64,000 bases of DNA from an uncultured Clostridia bacterium (GTDB taxonomy: Bacteria > Bacillota > Clostridia > Christensenellales > UBA1242). The DNA lies in contig CAJOLU010000004.1 of NCBI GenBank assembly GCA_905235475.1, positions 62,001 through 126,000 of the forward strand, in the 5' to 3' direction. The notes beneath the pieces are model-generated. The model had not been told where the DNA came from, searched no databases, and saw only the letters and a program-made list of their open reading frames with translations. Below, in pieces: positions 26,555 to 37,400 of the stretch. The position numbers and the translations under genes are program-made. Numbering within the stretch: position 1 is the first letter of the stretch; every line of letters begins with the position of its first letter.

Positions 26555-26705
26555 AACAAAGAGAGAGTTTTAATTTGTTTTAAATCCCTCTTTTTACCCC
26601 CTAAAATTTGCCCAAATTTTTGTTTTGGCAAGTTTTTAAGGATTTTATTCATATTAAAAATTTTAATCAAAATTTTAGCCAATTTTAAGGATTTTAAAAT
26701 TTTTT

Positions 26706-26740
26706 GAAGAAGAGGTGGGTTGTTACTCTTCTTCTTTTTT
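26706..26740 (+). terminator. Terminator after dnaA
   Basis: GAAGAAGAG pairs perfectly with CTCTTCTTC around an 11-base loop, followed by six T. The surrounding stretch 26555-26890 is AT-rich and holds no gene. Confidence 0.85.
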
Positions 26741-26891
26741 ATTTTTTTGTTTCATTTTTTAAACTGGATTATAAATCAAAACAATAAGATTTGAATTAAC
26801 CCACAAAAAATGGCTTAAATTTTGATTTTATATAAAATCTTGAGGGTTTTATTGATTGTAAATAAAAAAATAAAAATTTAGGCAAAAAAAG

Positions 26892-26921
26892 TTGCTTAAT
26901 TTGTTTTTTTTGTGATATAAT
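26892..26921 (+). promoter_or_regulatory. Promoter of recF and downstream gyrase genes
   Basis: TTGCTT, an 18-base spacer and TATAAT with a TGA extension, about 65 bases before recF. Confidence 0.7.
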
Positions 26922-26987
26922 CTTTTCAGGTGAAAAAATATATATATTTTTTATTTTTTTTAACCTTTAAAAGGCGGGAGTTGATCG

Positions 26988-28055
26988 TTGAAGATTTTGA
27001 GTTTGGGCGTGAAGAATTTTAGGAACCTTGATGTGCAAACAATTGAATTTTGTGATGGACTTAATGTTTTGCAAGGTAAGAATGCTCAAGGTAAAACAAA
27101 CACGCTTGAAGCAATTTATCTTTCAACCATTGGCAAAAGCCCAAAAACAAGGCGTGATGGAGAAATGATTGCTTTTTCTCATGGCCATATGGAAGTTTTG
27201 TTAAAGTTTGAACATTTGGGAACTGTGAAACAAATTAAGTTAGATGTAAATCACAAACAAAAAAGCGTTTACCTAAATGATGTGAAACTGAAAAAGCTTT
27301 CTGATGTTATTGGAAATTTTGGTTCAGTTTATTTTTCGCCAGAAGAGCTTAATTTAATTAAGTCGGGCCCAAGCCACAGAAGAAGATTTTTGGACATTAT
27401 TTTGTGCCAGCAAGACAAAAGTTACTTAAGTGATTTGCAAACTTTTCAAAAAATTATTGCTCAACGAAATTCTCTTCTAAAACAAGAAAACGCTCAATCG
27501 CAAGTTTTTGTGTGGGACAAACAACTTGAGATAATCACAAAAAGACTTTATGAAAAACGCAAAAAGTTTGTGGAAAAATTAAATGAAGTTGCTCGCCCAA
27601 TCCATCAAAAACTCACAAACAACCAGGAAGAACTTGAAATACAGTATGATAGTCAAATTGATGAAGAAAGTTTGAAAGAGTTTTTAAATATTTTGCAAAG
27701 TTCTTTTGAAAAAGATGTTTTGCTCGGTTACACAACATTTGGGCTTCAAAATGATGATTTGAGTTTTAAAATAAACAAAAAAGATGTTAAAAAACATGCA
27801 AGCCAAGGGCAACAACGAACAGTTGTGCTTGCGTTAAAACTTGCTGAACTTGAAATTTTGAAGGAAGATTATGGAGGATATCCAGTTCTTCTTTTGGATG
27901 ATGTGTTAAGTGAGCTCGATTCAGAACGAAGAGAAAAACTTTGTGAATATTTAAATAACATTCAATGTATTTTAACTTGCACAGATTTTGATTTAAATCT
28001 TCCTCACACTTTGTTTTATGTGAACGAAGGAAAAGTTGTTAAGGCACAAAAATGA
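26988..28055 (+). CDS. recF: DNA replication and repair protein RecF
   Basis: A 355-aa SMC-like ATPase that loads RecA at single-strand gaps. Walker A GKNAQGKTN lies near residues 30-38; the ABC signature appears as ASQGQQRT; Walker B is VLLLDDVLSELD near residue 300. The start is a TTG with GGGAG seven bases upstream; no ATG fits. It ends in TGA, which shows the standard stop code. The small S4-domain gene yaaA, usual between dnaN and recF, is absent. Confidence 0.96.
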   Translation: MKILSLGVKNFRNLDVQTIEFCDGLNVLQGKNAQGKTNTLEAIYLSTIGKSPKTRRDGEMIAFSHGHMEVLLKFEHLGTVKQIKLDVNHKQKSVYLNDVKLKKLSDVIGNFGSVYFSPEELNLIKSGPSHRRRFLDIILCQQDKSYLSDLQTFQKIIAQRNSLLKQENAQSQVFVWDKQLEIITKRLYEKRKKFVEKLNEVARPIHQKLTNNQEELEIQYDSQIDEESLKEFLNILQSSFEKDVLLGYTTFGLQNDDLSFKINKKDVKKHASQGQQRTVVLALKLAELEILKEDYGGYPVLLLDDVLSELDSERREKLCEYLNNIQCILTCTDFDLNLPHTLFYVNEGKVVKAQK

Positions 28056-28121
28056 AATATTTATGAGGGTTAATTAAAAGTTTTAAGTGAAAGTAATTCA
28101 AAAAGGAAAAGATAAATAACT

Positions 28122-29828
28122 ATGGAAAATAAATGGAATAAAGGTGGGTTTGGAAAAAGAGTTAAAAAAAGCGAAGAGTTTCCAGAGGGTTGGCAAGAAT
28201 GCTCTTTTGATGATGTTGTGATAGACCATAACAAAAAAACAATTTTATATTTTGATGGTAATGGTGGAATCACAGCAAAAACAGCCAATTTTGGTGCAAA
28301 GTTTATTGAAGAAATGATTGGTAAAGCGAGTGAAAGTGGATATGATTTATTCTCATTTTATTATGGGCATGAGGATGATCACGAAACTGGAGAATTTTCG
28401 GAAGAAGAAAATGATAAAATTTTTAACACTTTTATAAAACCAATGCTATATGATGAAAAACAAAAATTATTGCCAGAAGAGGAAATTGAAAATAATTTGC
28501 AAAACCTTAGAATTCATGCATATTGTATGGGAATGGTGGAAACAAATATTTTACTTAACAAAGCAAATGATGTTTTAAGTGAAAACTTTGGAAATGTAAA
28601 ATCAAAAAATCTTTTAGAAAATGTGTTTATTGTGTCTTATGCGCCATTTAATGAACCAAAATTTGGAAGTAATGTTGAATTTAAAAGTTTGCAAGATGAC
28701 AAAACAAAAGAACCTTGGTTTGTTAGTAAACATGCAAGTGATTTTGATGCGTTATACACTGGGCTTGCTCAAATTGAGTTCAATAAAGATAAAAATGGAT
28801 TAGAGGTTTTTTCAAACACATTTAACGCTTTTGGAATTAATGAAGATCCCCACAATATGGGCAGATTTTTGAAGGAAAATGGAATTGTTTCAAAAAACAA
28901 TGTTTTGGTGGATAAGGAAGGAAACAGAATTTATTCTCGCCAACAAACAATATCTGATTTAATTGGTTTAAGTCTTGCTTATGGTGTTTTGAAAGATAAA
29001 CCTGATTTGAAAGAAATTAAAAGGATTTTAAACACTCAACTAAAGCAAGATGAAAAGAATTTTTTTGAACAAGAACAGAAAAAAGTTTTTGAAGAAATTG
29101 CGCAAGGTGGAAGGCCATTTTTAACGGTTTTGGAAGAAAGTGGATTTTCTTTATCAGATGTTTATGCTGGAAAAGTTAAAAAAGAAAATTTAAAAATTCC
29201 AAATAGTGGCGTTAAAAATGATTGTAAAGAGTCGGAAGCTGTTTTACGAGGATATGTATCCAAACCATACTCTAAAAATATTCTCGCATCTCCAAAAGAT
29301 AATAGGTATGGCAATGGACTGGCGATTTATTGTGAACAAGTTTATATGCACAAAGGTGATGGTGGCATGAAATTTGCTTTTGAGGTTTTAAAAAATGGAG
29401 GTTCAACAGGGTTTAAGTCAAACAAAGATTTGGCGTCAGTGCATATGGCTGGAGAAGATTTGAAAGACTCAATCGTTATGGAAACATTTGTTCAAAAAGA
29501 TGTAAACCAAAATGAGAAAAACACCATGACAATTGATATTGGAAAATGTTTTAAAGACAAGGAATATCAAAGTTATGACGAACTTTTAGAGGGGGTTCAA
29601 GATTCTTGTGAGGGAAACATTGAACTAACCCCAGAGCAGACAAGAGTTATTCTAAATGAAGCAATTGCGGCAAGAATTCCATTTTCAAATATTGAACTAA
29701 AAAATGGAATAACGTTTAATAAAGATGTTTTGGAAAAAGAGGTTGAATTTGATTCAAATGAACTTATTTGCTCAACAAAAATCACAAAAACACAAACAAA
29801 AAATGAAGATGGGTTGGCTATAGGCTAA
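28122..29828 (+). CDS. Unknown 568-aa protein inserted between recF and gyrB
   Basis: I do not recognise this soluble, acidic protein. There is no signal peptide or membrane segment. Near the N-terminus a hydrophobic strand ends in YFDGNGG (residues about 42-48). A second strand, [20 protein letters not shown] near residue 133, looks like a strand-nucleophile-helix turn with Cys, and FIVSYAPF follows. This layout is reminiscent of an alpha/beta-hydrolase core with an atypical Cys nucleophile, but that is speculative. The C-terminal 300 residues are charged and helical with YSKNILASP in the middle. It sits 66 bp after recF and 22 bp before gyrB, so it must be co-transcribed with gyrase. Confidence 0.7.
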   Translation: MENKWNKGGFGKRVKKSEEFPEGWQECSFDDVVIDHNKKTILYFDGNGGITAKTANFGAKFIEEMIGKASESGYDLFSFYYGHEDDHETGEFSEEENDKIFNTFIKPMLYDEKQKLLPEEEIENNLQNLRIHAYCMGMVETNILLNKANDVLSENFGNVKSKNLLENVFIVSYAPFNEPKFGSNVEFKSLQDDKTKEPWFVSKHASDFDALYTGLAQIEFNKDKNGLEVFSNTFNAFGINEDPHNMGRFLKENGIVSKNNVLVDKEGNRIYSRQQTISDLIGLSLAYGVLKDKPDLKEIKRILNTQLKQDEKNFFEQEQKKVFEEIAQGGRPFLTVLEESGFSLSDVYAGKVKKENLKIPNSGVKNDCKESEAVLRGYVSKPYSKNILASPKDNRYGNGLAIYCEQVYMHKGDGGMKFAFEVLKNGGSTGFKSNKDLASVHMAGEDLKDSIVMETFVQKDVNQNEKNTMTIDIGKCFKDKEYQSYDELLEGVQDSCEGNIELTPEQTRVILNEAIAARIPFSNIELKNGITFNKDVLEKEVEFDSNELICSTKITKTQTKNEDGLAIG

Positions 29829-29850
29829 AAAATTAAAAGAGGTTAAAATT

Positions 29851-31758
29851 ATGGAAGAAAATAAACAAGTTTATGATGAGAGTGCAATTCAGGTGTTGGA
29901 AGGGTTAGACCCAGTTAGAAAACGCCCTGGAATGTATATTGGTTCAACAGATGAGAGGGGGCTTCAACACTTGATTGTTGAAATTGTTGATAACTCAATT
30001 GATGAGGTTTTGGCAGGATACTGCAACAAGATTGAAGTTGTTTTGGAGGCAGATGGTTCTTGTTCGGTTACAGACAATGGCCGTGGGATTCCAACAGGAA
30101 TGCACAAAACAGAACATAAGTCTGCAGTTGAAGTTGTTTTAACAAAACTTCACGCTGGTGGAAAGTTTGGTGGAAGTGGATATAAAATCTCAGGAGGGCT
30201 TCACGGAGTTGGTCTTTCTGTTGTTAATGCGTTATCCACAAGGCTGGAAGTTGAAATTAAACAAAATGGAAACATCTATCATCAAGATTATGTTAGAGGA
30301 AATCCAACAAACCCATTAACAATTGTTGGAAAAACAAAAGAAACTGGAACAAAGGTCACATTTTTGCCAGACCCAGAAATTTTTGAAACAGTTGATTTTA
30401 ACTACGACACATTAAAAGCAAGATTTAAAGAAATTGCTTTTCTAAACAAAGGACTAACAATTTCTTGTGAAGATAAGCGTGAGGGAAGAGAAGCAAAAGA
30501 TGTTTTCCATTATGAAGGTGGAATTGTTGAGTTTGTGGACTTTTTGAACCGTGGAAGAGAAGTTGTTTTGCCTAAACCACTCTACATATACAAACAAAAA
30601 GATGACCAAATTGTTGAAATTTGTTTCCAATATAACGACGGATATAGTGAAGTTATTCACGCATATGCAAACAACATCAACACAGAAGAGGGTGGAACAC
30701 ACTTAACTGGATTTAAAAACGCTTTAACCAAAATTATTAACGACTATGGTTTAAAGAACAAAATCCTAAAAGAAACAGAAAAGTTAAGTGGAGAAGATGT
30801 TCGTGAAGGAATTTGTGCAATTATTTCTGTAAAACTAACTGAACCTCAATTTGAAGGTCAAACAAAAACAAAACTTGGAAATTCTTCAATGAGATTTTTT
30901 GTTGAACAAGTGATGCAAGATGAGTTTGGAGCATATTTGGAAGAAAACCCACAGGTTGCTCGTGAACTTGTTCTTAAATGTGTGACCGCTCAAAGAGCAA
31001 GAGATGCTGCAAGGTCTGCAAGAGAACTCACAAGAAGAAAAGGTGTTTTTGAAACAAGCACACTTCCTGGAAAACTTGCCGACTGCACTAGCAAAAACCG
31101 TGACGAATGTGAAATCTTTTTGGTTGAGGGAGATAGTGCTGGTGGAACAGCAAAACAAGGTAGAAACAGAAAGTTTCAAGCCATTTTGCCACTTCGTGGA
31201 AAGATTTTAAATGTGGAAAAAGCAAGACTTCCAAGAATTTTGGAAAACCAAGAAATCAAAACTATGATAACAGCTTTTGGTTGTGGAATTAGTGATGAAT
31301 TTGATATTTCAAAACTTCGTTATGACAAAATTATTTGTATGACTGATGCTGATGTTGATGGTAGCCATATTAGAATACTTATGCTAACTTTCTTCTTTAG
31401 ATTTATGCGCCCACTTATTGAACAAGGACACGTTTATATTGCACAGCCACCACTATATAAAGTTGTGCGTTCGGGGGTTACGAGATATTTCTATGATGAT
31501 GCAGCACTAGAAAAATATTTTGCAGAGTTTGGCAGAAAGGGAATTGAACTTCAAAGATATAAAGGTTTGGGTGAAATGAATGCTGACCAACTTTGGACAA
31601 CCACCATGGACCCACAAACAAGAACAATGCTTCAAGTTACCATGGAAGATGCTTTTGAGGCAGACCAGATTTTCACAACACTTATGGGAGATTTGCCAGA
31701 ACTAAGACGTGAGTTTATTGAACAAAATGCAACACTTATTAAAGAACTTGATGTTTAA
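29851..31758 (+). CDS. gyrB: DNA gyrase subunit B
   Basis: A 635-aa ATPase subunit of gyrase, which introduces negative supercoils. Start region [31 protein letters not shown] site with VDNSIDE, DNGRGIP and GGLHGVG; transducer domain; [14 protein letters not shown] near residue 425 and [11 protein letters not shown] near 498; C-terminal RYKGLGEMN. Full length, ending KELDV-type. It begins 22 bp after an unknown gene, and a putative metalloprotease gene separates it from gyrA, where most genomes have them adjacent. Confidence 0.98.
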   Translation: MEENKQVYDESAIQVLEGLDPVRKRPGMYIGSTDERGLQHLIVEIVDNSIDEVLAGYCNKIEVVLEADGSCSVTDNGRGIPTGMHKTEHKSAVEVVLTKLHAGGKFGGSGYKISGGLHGVGLSVVNALSTRLEVEIKQNGNIYHQDYVRGNPTNPLTIVGKTKETGTKVTFLPDPEIFETVDFNYDTLKARFKEIAFLNKGLTISCEDKREGREAKDVFHYEGGIVEFVDFLNRGREVVLPKPLYIYKQKDDQIVEICFQYNDGYSEVIHAYANNINTEEGGTHLTGFKNALTKIINDYGLKNKILKETEKLSGEDVREGICAIISVKLTEPQFEGQTKTKLGNSSMRFFVEQVMQDEFGAYLEENPQVARELVLKCVTAQRARDAARSARELTRRKGVFETSTLPGKLADCTSKNRDECEIFLVEGDSAGGTAKQGRNRKFQAILPLRGKILNVEKARLPRILENQEIKTMITAFGCGISDEFDISKLRYDKIICMTDADVDGSHIRILMLTFFFRFMRPLIEQGHVYIAQPPLYKVVRSGVTRYFYDDAALEKYFAEFGRKGIELQRYKGLGEMNADQLWTTTMDPQTRTMLQVTMEDAFEADQIFTTLMGDLPELRREFIEQNATLIKELDV

Positions 31759-31821
31759 TAATTTGTGTTGTGGAGTACTCAAAGAAAAAATTGTTTAAAT
31801 AAGATATAAGGAGATGTTTTT

Positions 31822-33198
31822 GTGGAAACAAAAGATATAGAAAGGCTAAAACAAATTGATGAAGTGCTAAATGATAAAAAATATAAAAACAACTTCAAAT
31901 TGTTTCCAGAGTTTGGTGAAATTGCCAAAATGATTGCAATAGATTTTGATGTTGAAAATATGCCAGAAATATTAAGACACACAAAGATTAGAGCGTTTTC
32001 AACAGGAAGTCAAACAGATGCGATTGCAGAAAATGATGAGGGCGAAATTGACACAATTGCTTTGGGGCTTTCTTATTCTGTTATTAATAAAAAATTGAAT
32101 AAGCCCTATGATGAAAGAACGATTTTTATTAATCAATATTATGATGAACGTGATAGGTTTGATTTTAGCGATTTTGCATCGCTCTATGGATATAACAAAG
32201 TTGCAAAACAAAGGAAAAAAGACAAGGCTAATTTTGTTGAGAATGATGATGCAGAAAATGTTAAAGACCCTCAAAATGAACAAAGTTTAACGAAACAAAA
32301 AGCAAACATTTTTCCAAAAGAGAGAATTGAAGAAATCACAAGTGGTAACAAAATTTTGGAGCATAAATTGTTTAACACGGTTACGCAAAAAGAGTTGGTG
32401 CAATACAAAAAGAAAAACAAAAATATTGCAAAGATGAGTTTGCAAAAGCAAGTTGACCTTTTTTATCGTCCACAAGTTAGGTTGAAAGATGAAGAGATAA
32501 AACAAGAACTTAAAAATTTTTTTGACCAAGCCTTTGAGGGCAAAAACATAAGTGAAACAGAAATCCCAGAAATTGATTTATATGAACAAAGAGCAACTTT
32601 ATGTCACGAGTTTTTGCACGGTTTAACAAAAAGAAGAGGGTTTATGTGGGGTGGAATTAACACAAGGTCGAAATATTATCTTCATGAGGGTATGACTGAG
32701 TGGCTCACAATGCAAACAATTCAAAAACACCCAGACATCTTTTTTAAAGAAAAAGATCATTCTGGCGAGGTGTTTAAACCATATTTGGCTTTTGTGTGTT
32801 ATGCGGAAATGATGGAACAAGTTTTTCCAGGGTGTGTGCAAGATGTGTATTTTAATGGAAAAGAAGCAATAGAAAAATATAAGATAAACGATTTTAACTT
32901 ACACAAAATGATTGATGATTTTTCTGTGATTCAACAAATTAACGACCCAGATGATTTTGCTGAAAGTGGGGAAACACAACATTTGGCAAAAAAACTTGAA
33001 ACAGTGTTATCTTCGCAAGCAGAAAGAGTTAAAACTTTGGCAAAGAAAAAAAGTATTCCACAAGAAAGATGTGAAAAATATTTACAAAGTGTTCAAGGGT
33101 GTTATGACGCACTTATGGCAAACTCAAGCACCTACACCCCACATAATTTTCAAGGCGGACAAGAAAACGCTGAAATAGGATTAGCAAGAAATTGTTAG
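31822..33198 (+). CDS. Putative zinc metalloprotease between gyrB and gyrA
   Basis: A 458-aa soluble protein. HEFLH (residues about 261-265) is a perfect HExxH zinc motif within TLCHEFLHGL, and LHEGMTEWLT about 22 residues later offers a third glutamate ligand, the layout of gluzincin peptidases. The first 250 residues are charged and lack a signal peptide, and the C-terminus is helical, so it would act in the cytoplasm. I cannot assign a family. The start is GTG at 31822 with AAGGAG eight bases upstream; it lies 63 bp after gyrB and 66 bp before gyrA. Confidence 0.72.
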   Translation: METKDIERLKQIDEVLNDKKYKNNFKLFPEFGEIAKMIAIDFDVENMPEILRHTKIRAFSTGSQTDAIAENDEGEIDTIALGLSYSVINKKLNKPYDERTIFINQYYDERDRFDFSDFASLYGYNKVAKQRKKDKANFVENDDAENVKDPQNEQSLTKQKANIFPKERIEEITSGNKILEHKLFNTVTQKELVQYKKKNKNIAKMSLQKQVDLFYRPQVRLKDEEIKQELKNFFDQAFEGKNISETEIPEIDLYEQRATLCHEFLHGLTKRRGFMWGGINTRSKYYLHEGMTEWLTMQTIQKHPDIFFKEKDHSGEVFKPYLAFVCYAEMMEQVFPGCVQDVYFNGKEAIEKYKINDFNLHKMIDDFSVIQQINDPDDFAESGETQHLAKKLETVLSSQAERVKTLAKKKSIPQERCEKYLQSVQGCYDALMANSSTYTPHNFQGGQENAEIGLARNC

Positions 33199-33264
33199 CA
33201 ACAATTTTAAAATATAAAAATTAAGGTATTGAAAAGGTAGTAAGAAAAAGGAAGGAAATTATAT

Positions 33265-35910
33265 ATGGAAGATGGAAATGAAACAATAATGGATAAAGAT
33301 AGCCAAATCATAAAAGTTCCAATTGTTAGTGAAATGAAGAAGAGCTTTATTGCATATGCGATGGCGGTTAACGTGTCGAGGGCTATTCCCGATGTTCGTG
33401 ATGGATTAAAGCCGGTTCATAGGCGTATTTTATATTCAATGGGAGAATTAAACCTATATTCCGACAAACCATACAGAAAGTGTGCCAGAATCGTTGGTGA
33501 TGTTTTGGGTAAATATCACCCACATGGTGACACTGCTGTTTATGAAGCGTTGGTTAGGTTTGCACAAGACTTCACTCTTCGTGCTCCACTTGTTGATGGG
33601 CACGGAAACTTTGGTTCTGTTGATGGTGACCCACCAGCTGCCATGCGTTACACAGAGGCAAGACTTTCTAAAATTGCGGGCGAAATGCTTAGAGATTTAG
33701 ATAAAGATAGTGTTGATTTTGCACCAAACTTTGATGACACTTTGATGCAACCAGTTGTTTTGCCAGCAAGGTTCCCTAACCTTTTGGTTAATGGTGCTGA
33801 TGGAATTGCTGTTGGAATGGCAACTGCAATCCCAACTCACAACTTGGGAGAAGTTATTGATGGTGTTATTGCATTAATTAACAACCCAGACATAACTGTT
33901 GATGAACTTATGGACTACATAAAAGCACCAGATTACCCAACTGGTGGTATCATTATGGGCAGAATGGGCGTAAGACAAGCATATAAAACTGGTCACGGAA
34001 AAATTGTTGTTCGTGGAAAATGTGAAATTGAAGAAGACGACAAAGAGCGTTTCCACATTGTTATCACAGAACTCCCTCATCAAGTTAACAAGGCAATGCT
34101 TATTATGCAAATGGCACAACTTGTGAAAGATAAGAAAATTGAAGGAATTTCTGACATTCATGAAGAAAGTGACCGTGATGGTATGAGAATTGTTGTTGAT
34201 ATTAAAAAAGAGGCAAACCCACAAGTTGTTTTGAACCTCTTGTATAAACACACACAACTTCAAACAAGCAATGGAATAACCTTTTTAGCACTTGTTGACG
34301 GAAGCCCAAGAATATTGAACTTAAAAGAAATTTTGTATTACTACCTAGAACACCAAAAAGAAGTTATTTTAAGGCGTTCTAAATTCGACCTTCAAAAAGC
34401 ACAAGAAAGAGAACATATTGTTGAAGGTTTGGTTAAAGCTCTTTTAGATATTGATGAAGTTGTTAAAATAATCAAAGGTTCAAAAGAAAGAGCAGATGCA
34501 CTTGCTGCATTAATGGAAAAACTTTCATTAACAGAAAAACAAGCCAACGCAATTTTGGAGATGAGGCTTGTTAGACTTACTGCTTTGGAAATTTCAAAAC
34601 TTGAACAAGAACTTGCAAGTTTGAAAGAGTTTTGTGCGGAAATGCAATCCATTATTGATAGCCCATCAAAAGTGTTGGCAATCATTGCAAAAGAACTTTT
34701 GGAAATTAAAGAAAAATATGCAACCCCAAGGCGTTCACAAATTTCTCATGATGTTGGAGCTATTGAAATGGAAGACCTTATTGCAAGAGAAGATATGGTT
34801 GTGACCATGACAAAGCAAGGTTACATTAAGAGAATGAGCACACAAGAATATCACACACAAAATCGTGGTGGAGTTGGAATCACTGCCCACAAAACAAAAG
34901 ATAATGACTTTGTTTGTGACGTTATAAAAGCAAACACTCACGACGACCTTATGTTCTTCACAAACAAAGGCAAGGTTTACACTATTAAAACATATGAAAT
35001 CCCAGAAGCAAGCAAAGGCTCAAAAGGAAGGGCTATTGTTAACCTTTTGCAAGTTGAACAAGATGAAAAAGTTAATGCAATTATTTGCAGAACAGAGCAA
35101 ATGGAAACAGAAAAATTATATCTTGTTATGGCAACAAAGAAAGGCTTTATTAAAAAGACTTTATTTAGTGAGTTTGATAGCATTAGGCAGGTTGGTAAGA
35201 AAGCGATTCTTCTTGATGATGATGACGAACTTATTTCTGTTCAAATTAGTGATGGGACACAAGACATCTTAATTTGTTCTAGTGCTGGAAGATGTATGCG
35301 TTTTGGCGAAAGTGATGTTAGGGCTAGTGGAAGAGTTTCTCGTGGAGTTCACGCAATGAAACTTTTGGACGGTGCAACACTTGTTGATATGAGCGTTGTG
35401 AGAACTGGAACACAAATGCTCACAGTAACAGAATTTGGATTTGGTAAACGAGTTAGTGTTGATGGATATAGAAAACAAACCCGTGGTGGACTTGGTGTTA
35501 GTGCTGGAAACTTAAGTGACAAAACTGGAAAGGTTGTTGCTCTAAAACAAATTAATGAGGGCGATGATATCTTAATTATTTCTAGTGCCGGTGTTGGAAT
35601 TAGAATTAGTTCTCAAAGTGTTAGACTTTTGTCTAGAACGGCAACCGGAGTTAAGATGATGAGGCTTAAGAACGGCAACACTGTTTCTTCTGTTGCTGTT
35701 ATGGAACCAGATGAAGAGTCTAAACCAGTTGATGTTAATGAGGTTGCAAAAGAAGTTCAACAAATTGAAGAAGAAGTTGAGGGAGTTATGGTTGCAGAAC
35801 ATCAACCAGAAAACAACTATGATGATGTGGTTGTTCCAGAACTTAACCTAGATGATGATTTAGATATGGAAGAAGAAGAGCAAAATCAAGAAGAAGATGA
35901 GGATATATAA
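33265..35910 (+). CDS. gyrA: DNA gyrase subunit A
   Basis: An 881-aa DNA-cutting subunit of gyrase. [17 protein letters not shown] opens the winged-helix domain; the quinolone-determining region reads [23 protein letters not shown] carries the catalytic tyrosine near residue 129. The C-terminal beta-pinwheel (from [16 protein letters not shown]) has a degenerate GyrA box near NRGGVGI. The tail is strongly acidic ([17 protein letters not shown]), a feature known to modulate wrapping in other gyrases. Thr instead of Ser in the quinolone region is natural in several groups. A small gene follows directly. Confidence 0.98.
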   Translation: MEDGNETIMDKDSQIIKVPIVSEMKKSFIAYAMAVNVSRAIPDVRDGLKPVHRRILYSMGELNLYSDKPYRKCARIVGDVLGKYHPHGDTAVYEALVRFAQDFTLRAPLVDGHGNFGSVDGDPPAAMRYTEARLSKIAGEMLRDLDKDSVDFAPNFDDTLMQPVVLPARFPNLLVNGADGIAVGMATAIPTHNLGEVIDGVIALINNPDITVDELMDYIKAPDYPTGGIIMGRMGVRQAYKTGHGKIVVRGKCEIEEDDKERFHIVITELPHQVNKAMLIMQMAQLVKDKKIEGISDIHEESDRDGMRIVVDIKKEANPQVVLNLLYKHTQLQTSNGITFLALVDGSPRILNLKEILYYYLEHQKEVILRRSKFDLQKAQEREHIVEGLVKALLDIDEVVKIIKGSKERADALAALMEKLSLTEKQANAILEMRLVRLTALEISKLEQELASLKEFCAEMQSIIDSPSKVLAIIAKELLEIKEKYATPRRSQISHDVGAIEMEDLIAREDMVVTMTKQGYIKRMSTQEYHTQNRGGVGITAHKTKDNDFVCDVIKANTHDDLMFFTNKGKVYTIKTYEIPEASKGSKGRAIVNLLQVEQDEKVNAIICRTEQMETEKLYLVMATKKGFIKKTLFSEFDSIRQVGKKAILLDDDDELISVQISDGTQDILICSSAGRCMRFGESDVRASGRVSRGVHAMKLLDGATLVDMSVVRTGTQMLTVTEFGFGKRVSVDGYRKQTRGGLGVSAGNLSDKTGKVVALKQINEGDDILIISSAGVGIRISSQSVRLLSRTATGVKMMRLKNGNTVSSVAVMEPDEESKPVDVNEVAKEVQQIEEEVEGVMVAEHQPENNYDDVVVPELNLDDDLDMEEEEQNQEEDEDI

Positions 35911-36297
35911 ATGAACCTAAAAAAACAAAAGTATGAGGCTGGTTTGTGTGAAAAAGTTGAGGCAGGAATTGTGAGAGTTCTTAACAAGTTTGACACCACT
36001 GTTGAGTGTGCGATTGCGTTTAATTCGCTTTTTGAAAACATCTCGCAAATTTTTGAACACCCACAAGGCTCAAAATATAGTTTAAACAAAATCTTGAAAG
36101 GAAACGAATTTTTCTCAACGGAAAAAGAGTTTTTGGAAGAGGAAGTTAGATTGTTTGTTGAGTTTATTGAGTATTCAAAAGCACCAGGAGGATTTGTTAT
36201 TGCTGTTTCAACCATTAAAATAGATGAAACCTTGCCGGTTAATGCGAGTTTGTTTGTGTTAAAGGAGGAAATGATTGAAAAATTTTCTAAAACTTGA
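35911..36297 (+). CDS. Small protein of unknown function after gyrA
   Basis: A 128-aa soluble, Glu/Lys-rich protein I do not recognise. Helical stretches (KVEAGIVRVLNKFD, then EKEFLEEEVRLFVEF) alternate with a strand-like APGGFVIAVSTI. The ATG follows the gyrA stop at once and uses gyrA's end as leader, so it is translationally coupled. It ends in TGA and overlaps the next gene by 23 bp, with the next gene's ribosome site inside it. Confidence 0.6.
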   Translation: MNLKKQKYEAGLCEKVEAGIVRVLNKFDTTVECAIAFNSLFENISQIFEHPQGSKYSLNKILKGNEFFSTEKEFLEEEVRLFVEFIEYSKAPGGFVIAVSTIKIDETLPVNASLFVLKEEMIEKFSKT

Positions 36298-37084
36298 TGA
36301 TGGCACAAATGTTTTTTATGAGGTAAACCCAGTTGAGGGAAGCAAAGTGTGTTTGTTGATTGTTCATGGAATGTGTGAACATCATAAAAGATATCAAAAC
36401 TTTATGAAAGAATTGCGTCAAAGCGGCATATCAACTGCTGCTATTGATCTTCGTGGGCACGGGCTATCATCTGGTAGGCGTGGAGATATTAAAAGCATGG
36501 ATGATTGTGTTGATGATATCTTTCAAATTGCTGCAATCATCAAAAAAGAATTTACCTTTCAAAAACTTGGAGTGTTTGGGCATTCTATGGGTGGAGAGAT
36601 GGCAATTATTGCTTGCGGGAAATACCCAAAATTGTTTGATTTTTGCGTTTTATCTAATCCGGTTATATATTTTCCCAAAAAAGTTAAATTCTTAAAATTT
36701 ATACCATTTAGAAACAATCCTTTGATTTCGGTTAAAAAACGAGTGAGTGAGTCGCCAGAAATGCTGGAAAAAAGTTTGAAAGACCCACTTGCTGCAAATG
36801 TGTTTAATTTAAGAACGGCGAACCAAGTGTTTTGTAAGGGGGTTAAAGATGTGAAAGATGTTCAAGAATTTATCACTTGCCCTCTTTTGCTTTGCCGGGG
36901 AGGTGCAGACACTCTTTTGACCGATAATGATAAGTTTGAAGAGTTTTTTCAATCGCTTAAAACAAAGAAAAAAGAGTTTTTGTTCTACGAGCGAGCCAAC
37001 CATAGGCTTGTTCAAAACGAAAACTCCACAAAGCATATTCAAGACATTATTGCGTGGATTAAAAAAATCACAAAAATGAATTAA
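36275..37084 (+). CDS. Alpha/beta hydrolase (monoacylglycerol lipase-like)
   Basis: A 269-aa serine hydrolase. LIVHGMCEHHKRYQNF provides the oxyanion strand, AIDLRGHGLSSGRRG the following loop, GHSMGG (about residue 101) the nucleophile elbow, LLLCRGGADTL the aspartate strand and ANHRL the catalytic histidine. This matches the Hydrolase_4 / monoacylglycerol lipase-like group; the substrate may be a lysolipid or ester. The start is TTG at 36275 with AAGGAGG six bases upstream. It is the last gene of the gyrase operon. Confidence 0.85.
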   Translation: MKNFLKLDDGTNVFYEVNPVEGSKVCLLIVHGMCEHHKRYQNFMKELRQSGISTAAIDLRGHGLSSGRRGDIKSMDDCVDDIFQIAAIIKKEFTFQKLGVFGHSMGGEMAIIACGKYPKLFDFCVLSNPVIYFPKKVKFLKFIPFRNNPLISVKKRVSESPEMLEKSLKDPLAANVFNLRTANQVFCKGVKDVKDVQEFITCPLLLCRGGADTLLTDNDKFEEFFQSLKTKKKEFLFYERANHRLVQNENSTKHIQDIIAWIKKITKMN

Positions 37085-37281
37085 TAATTTATATAATTTC
37101 CATAAAAAAAGAACCTTTTTAGTTTCAAAAACTTGAAACTAGCAGAATATAGCAAAAAAAGGGTGTGTCATTTTGATTATGATATACTCTTTTTTTATTT
37201 CAAAATCTGCTTTGTAAGATGAATCATATATTTGTTGAATATGCGGTGCAAAATTGAACTTTACCCCTTTTTGTAAAACGC
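37085..37281. other. Intergenic region with perfect inverted repeat
   Basis: Contains AGTTTCAA-AAAC-TTGAAACT (37121-37140), a perfect 8-bp stem without a T tail. Its left flank, AAAAAAAGAACCTTTTT, resembles half of the terminator at 38441-38472. No gene. Confidence 0.5.
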
Positions 37282-37310
37282 TTGACAATGTGTGTGTGAA
37301 CATATATAAT
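37282..37310 (+). promoter_or_regulatory. Perfect-consensus promoter
   Basis: TTGACA, a 17-base spacer and TATAAT, all at consensus. It drives the 37401 gene with a leader of about 85 bases. Confidence 0.85.
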
Positions 37311-37400
37311 TATTGTATACTTTTTTGTTAAAAATGCTTTGGTTACTCATATGTGGACAAATCGTTGTGTAATGAAAGAGGTAAAAAGGAGATTGATTTT

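Noticed and set aside
33510..33560. Thr in the GyrA quinolone region as a resistance mutation
   Set aside because: Threonine there is the natural residue in several susceptible lineages, so no inference on resistance is justified.
37121..37140. Inverted repeat as a parS site
   Set aside because: parS is a 16-bp palindrome without spacer and with a central ACGT; this repeat has four unpaired bases and no such centre.
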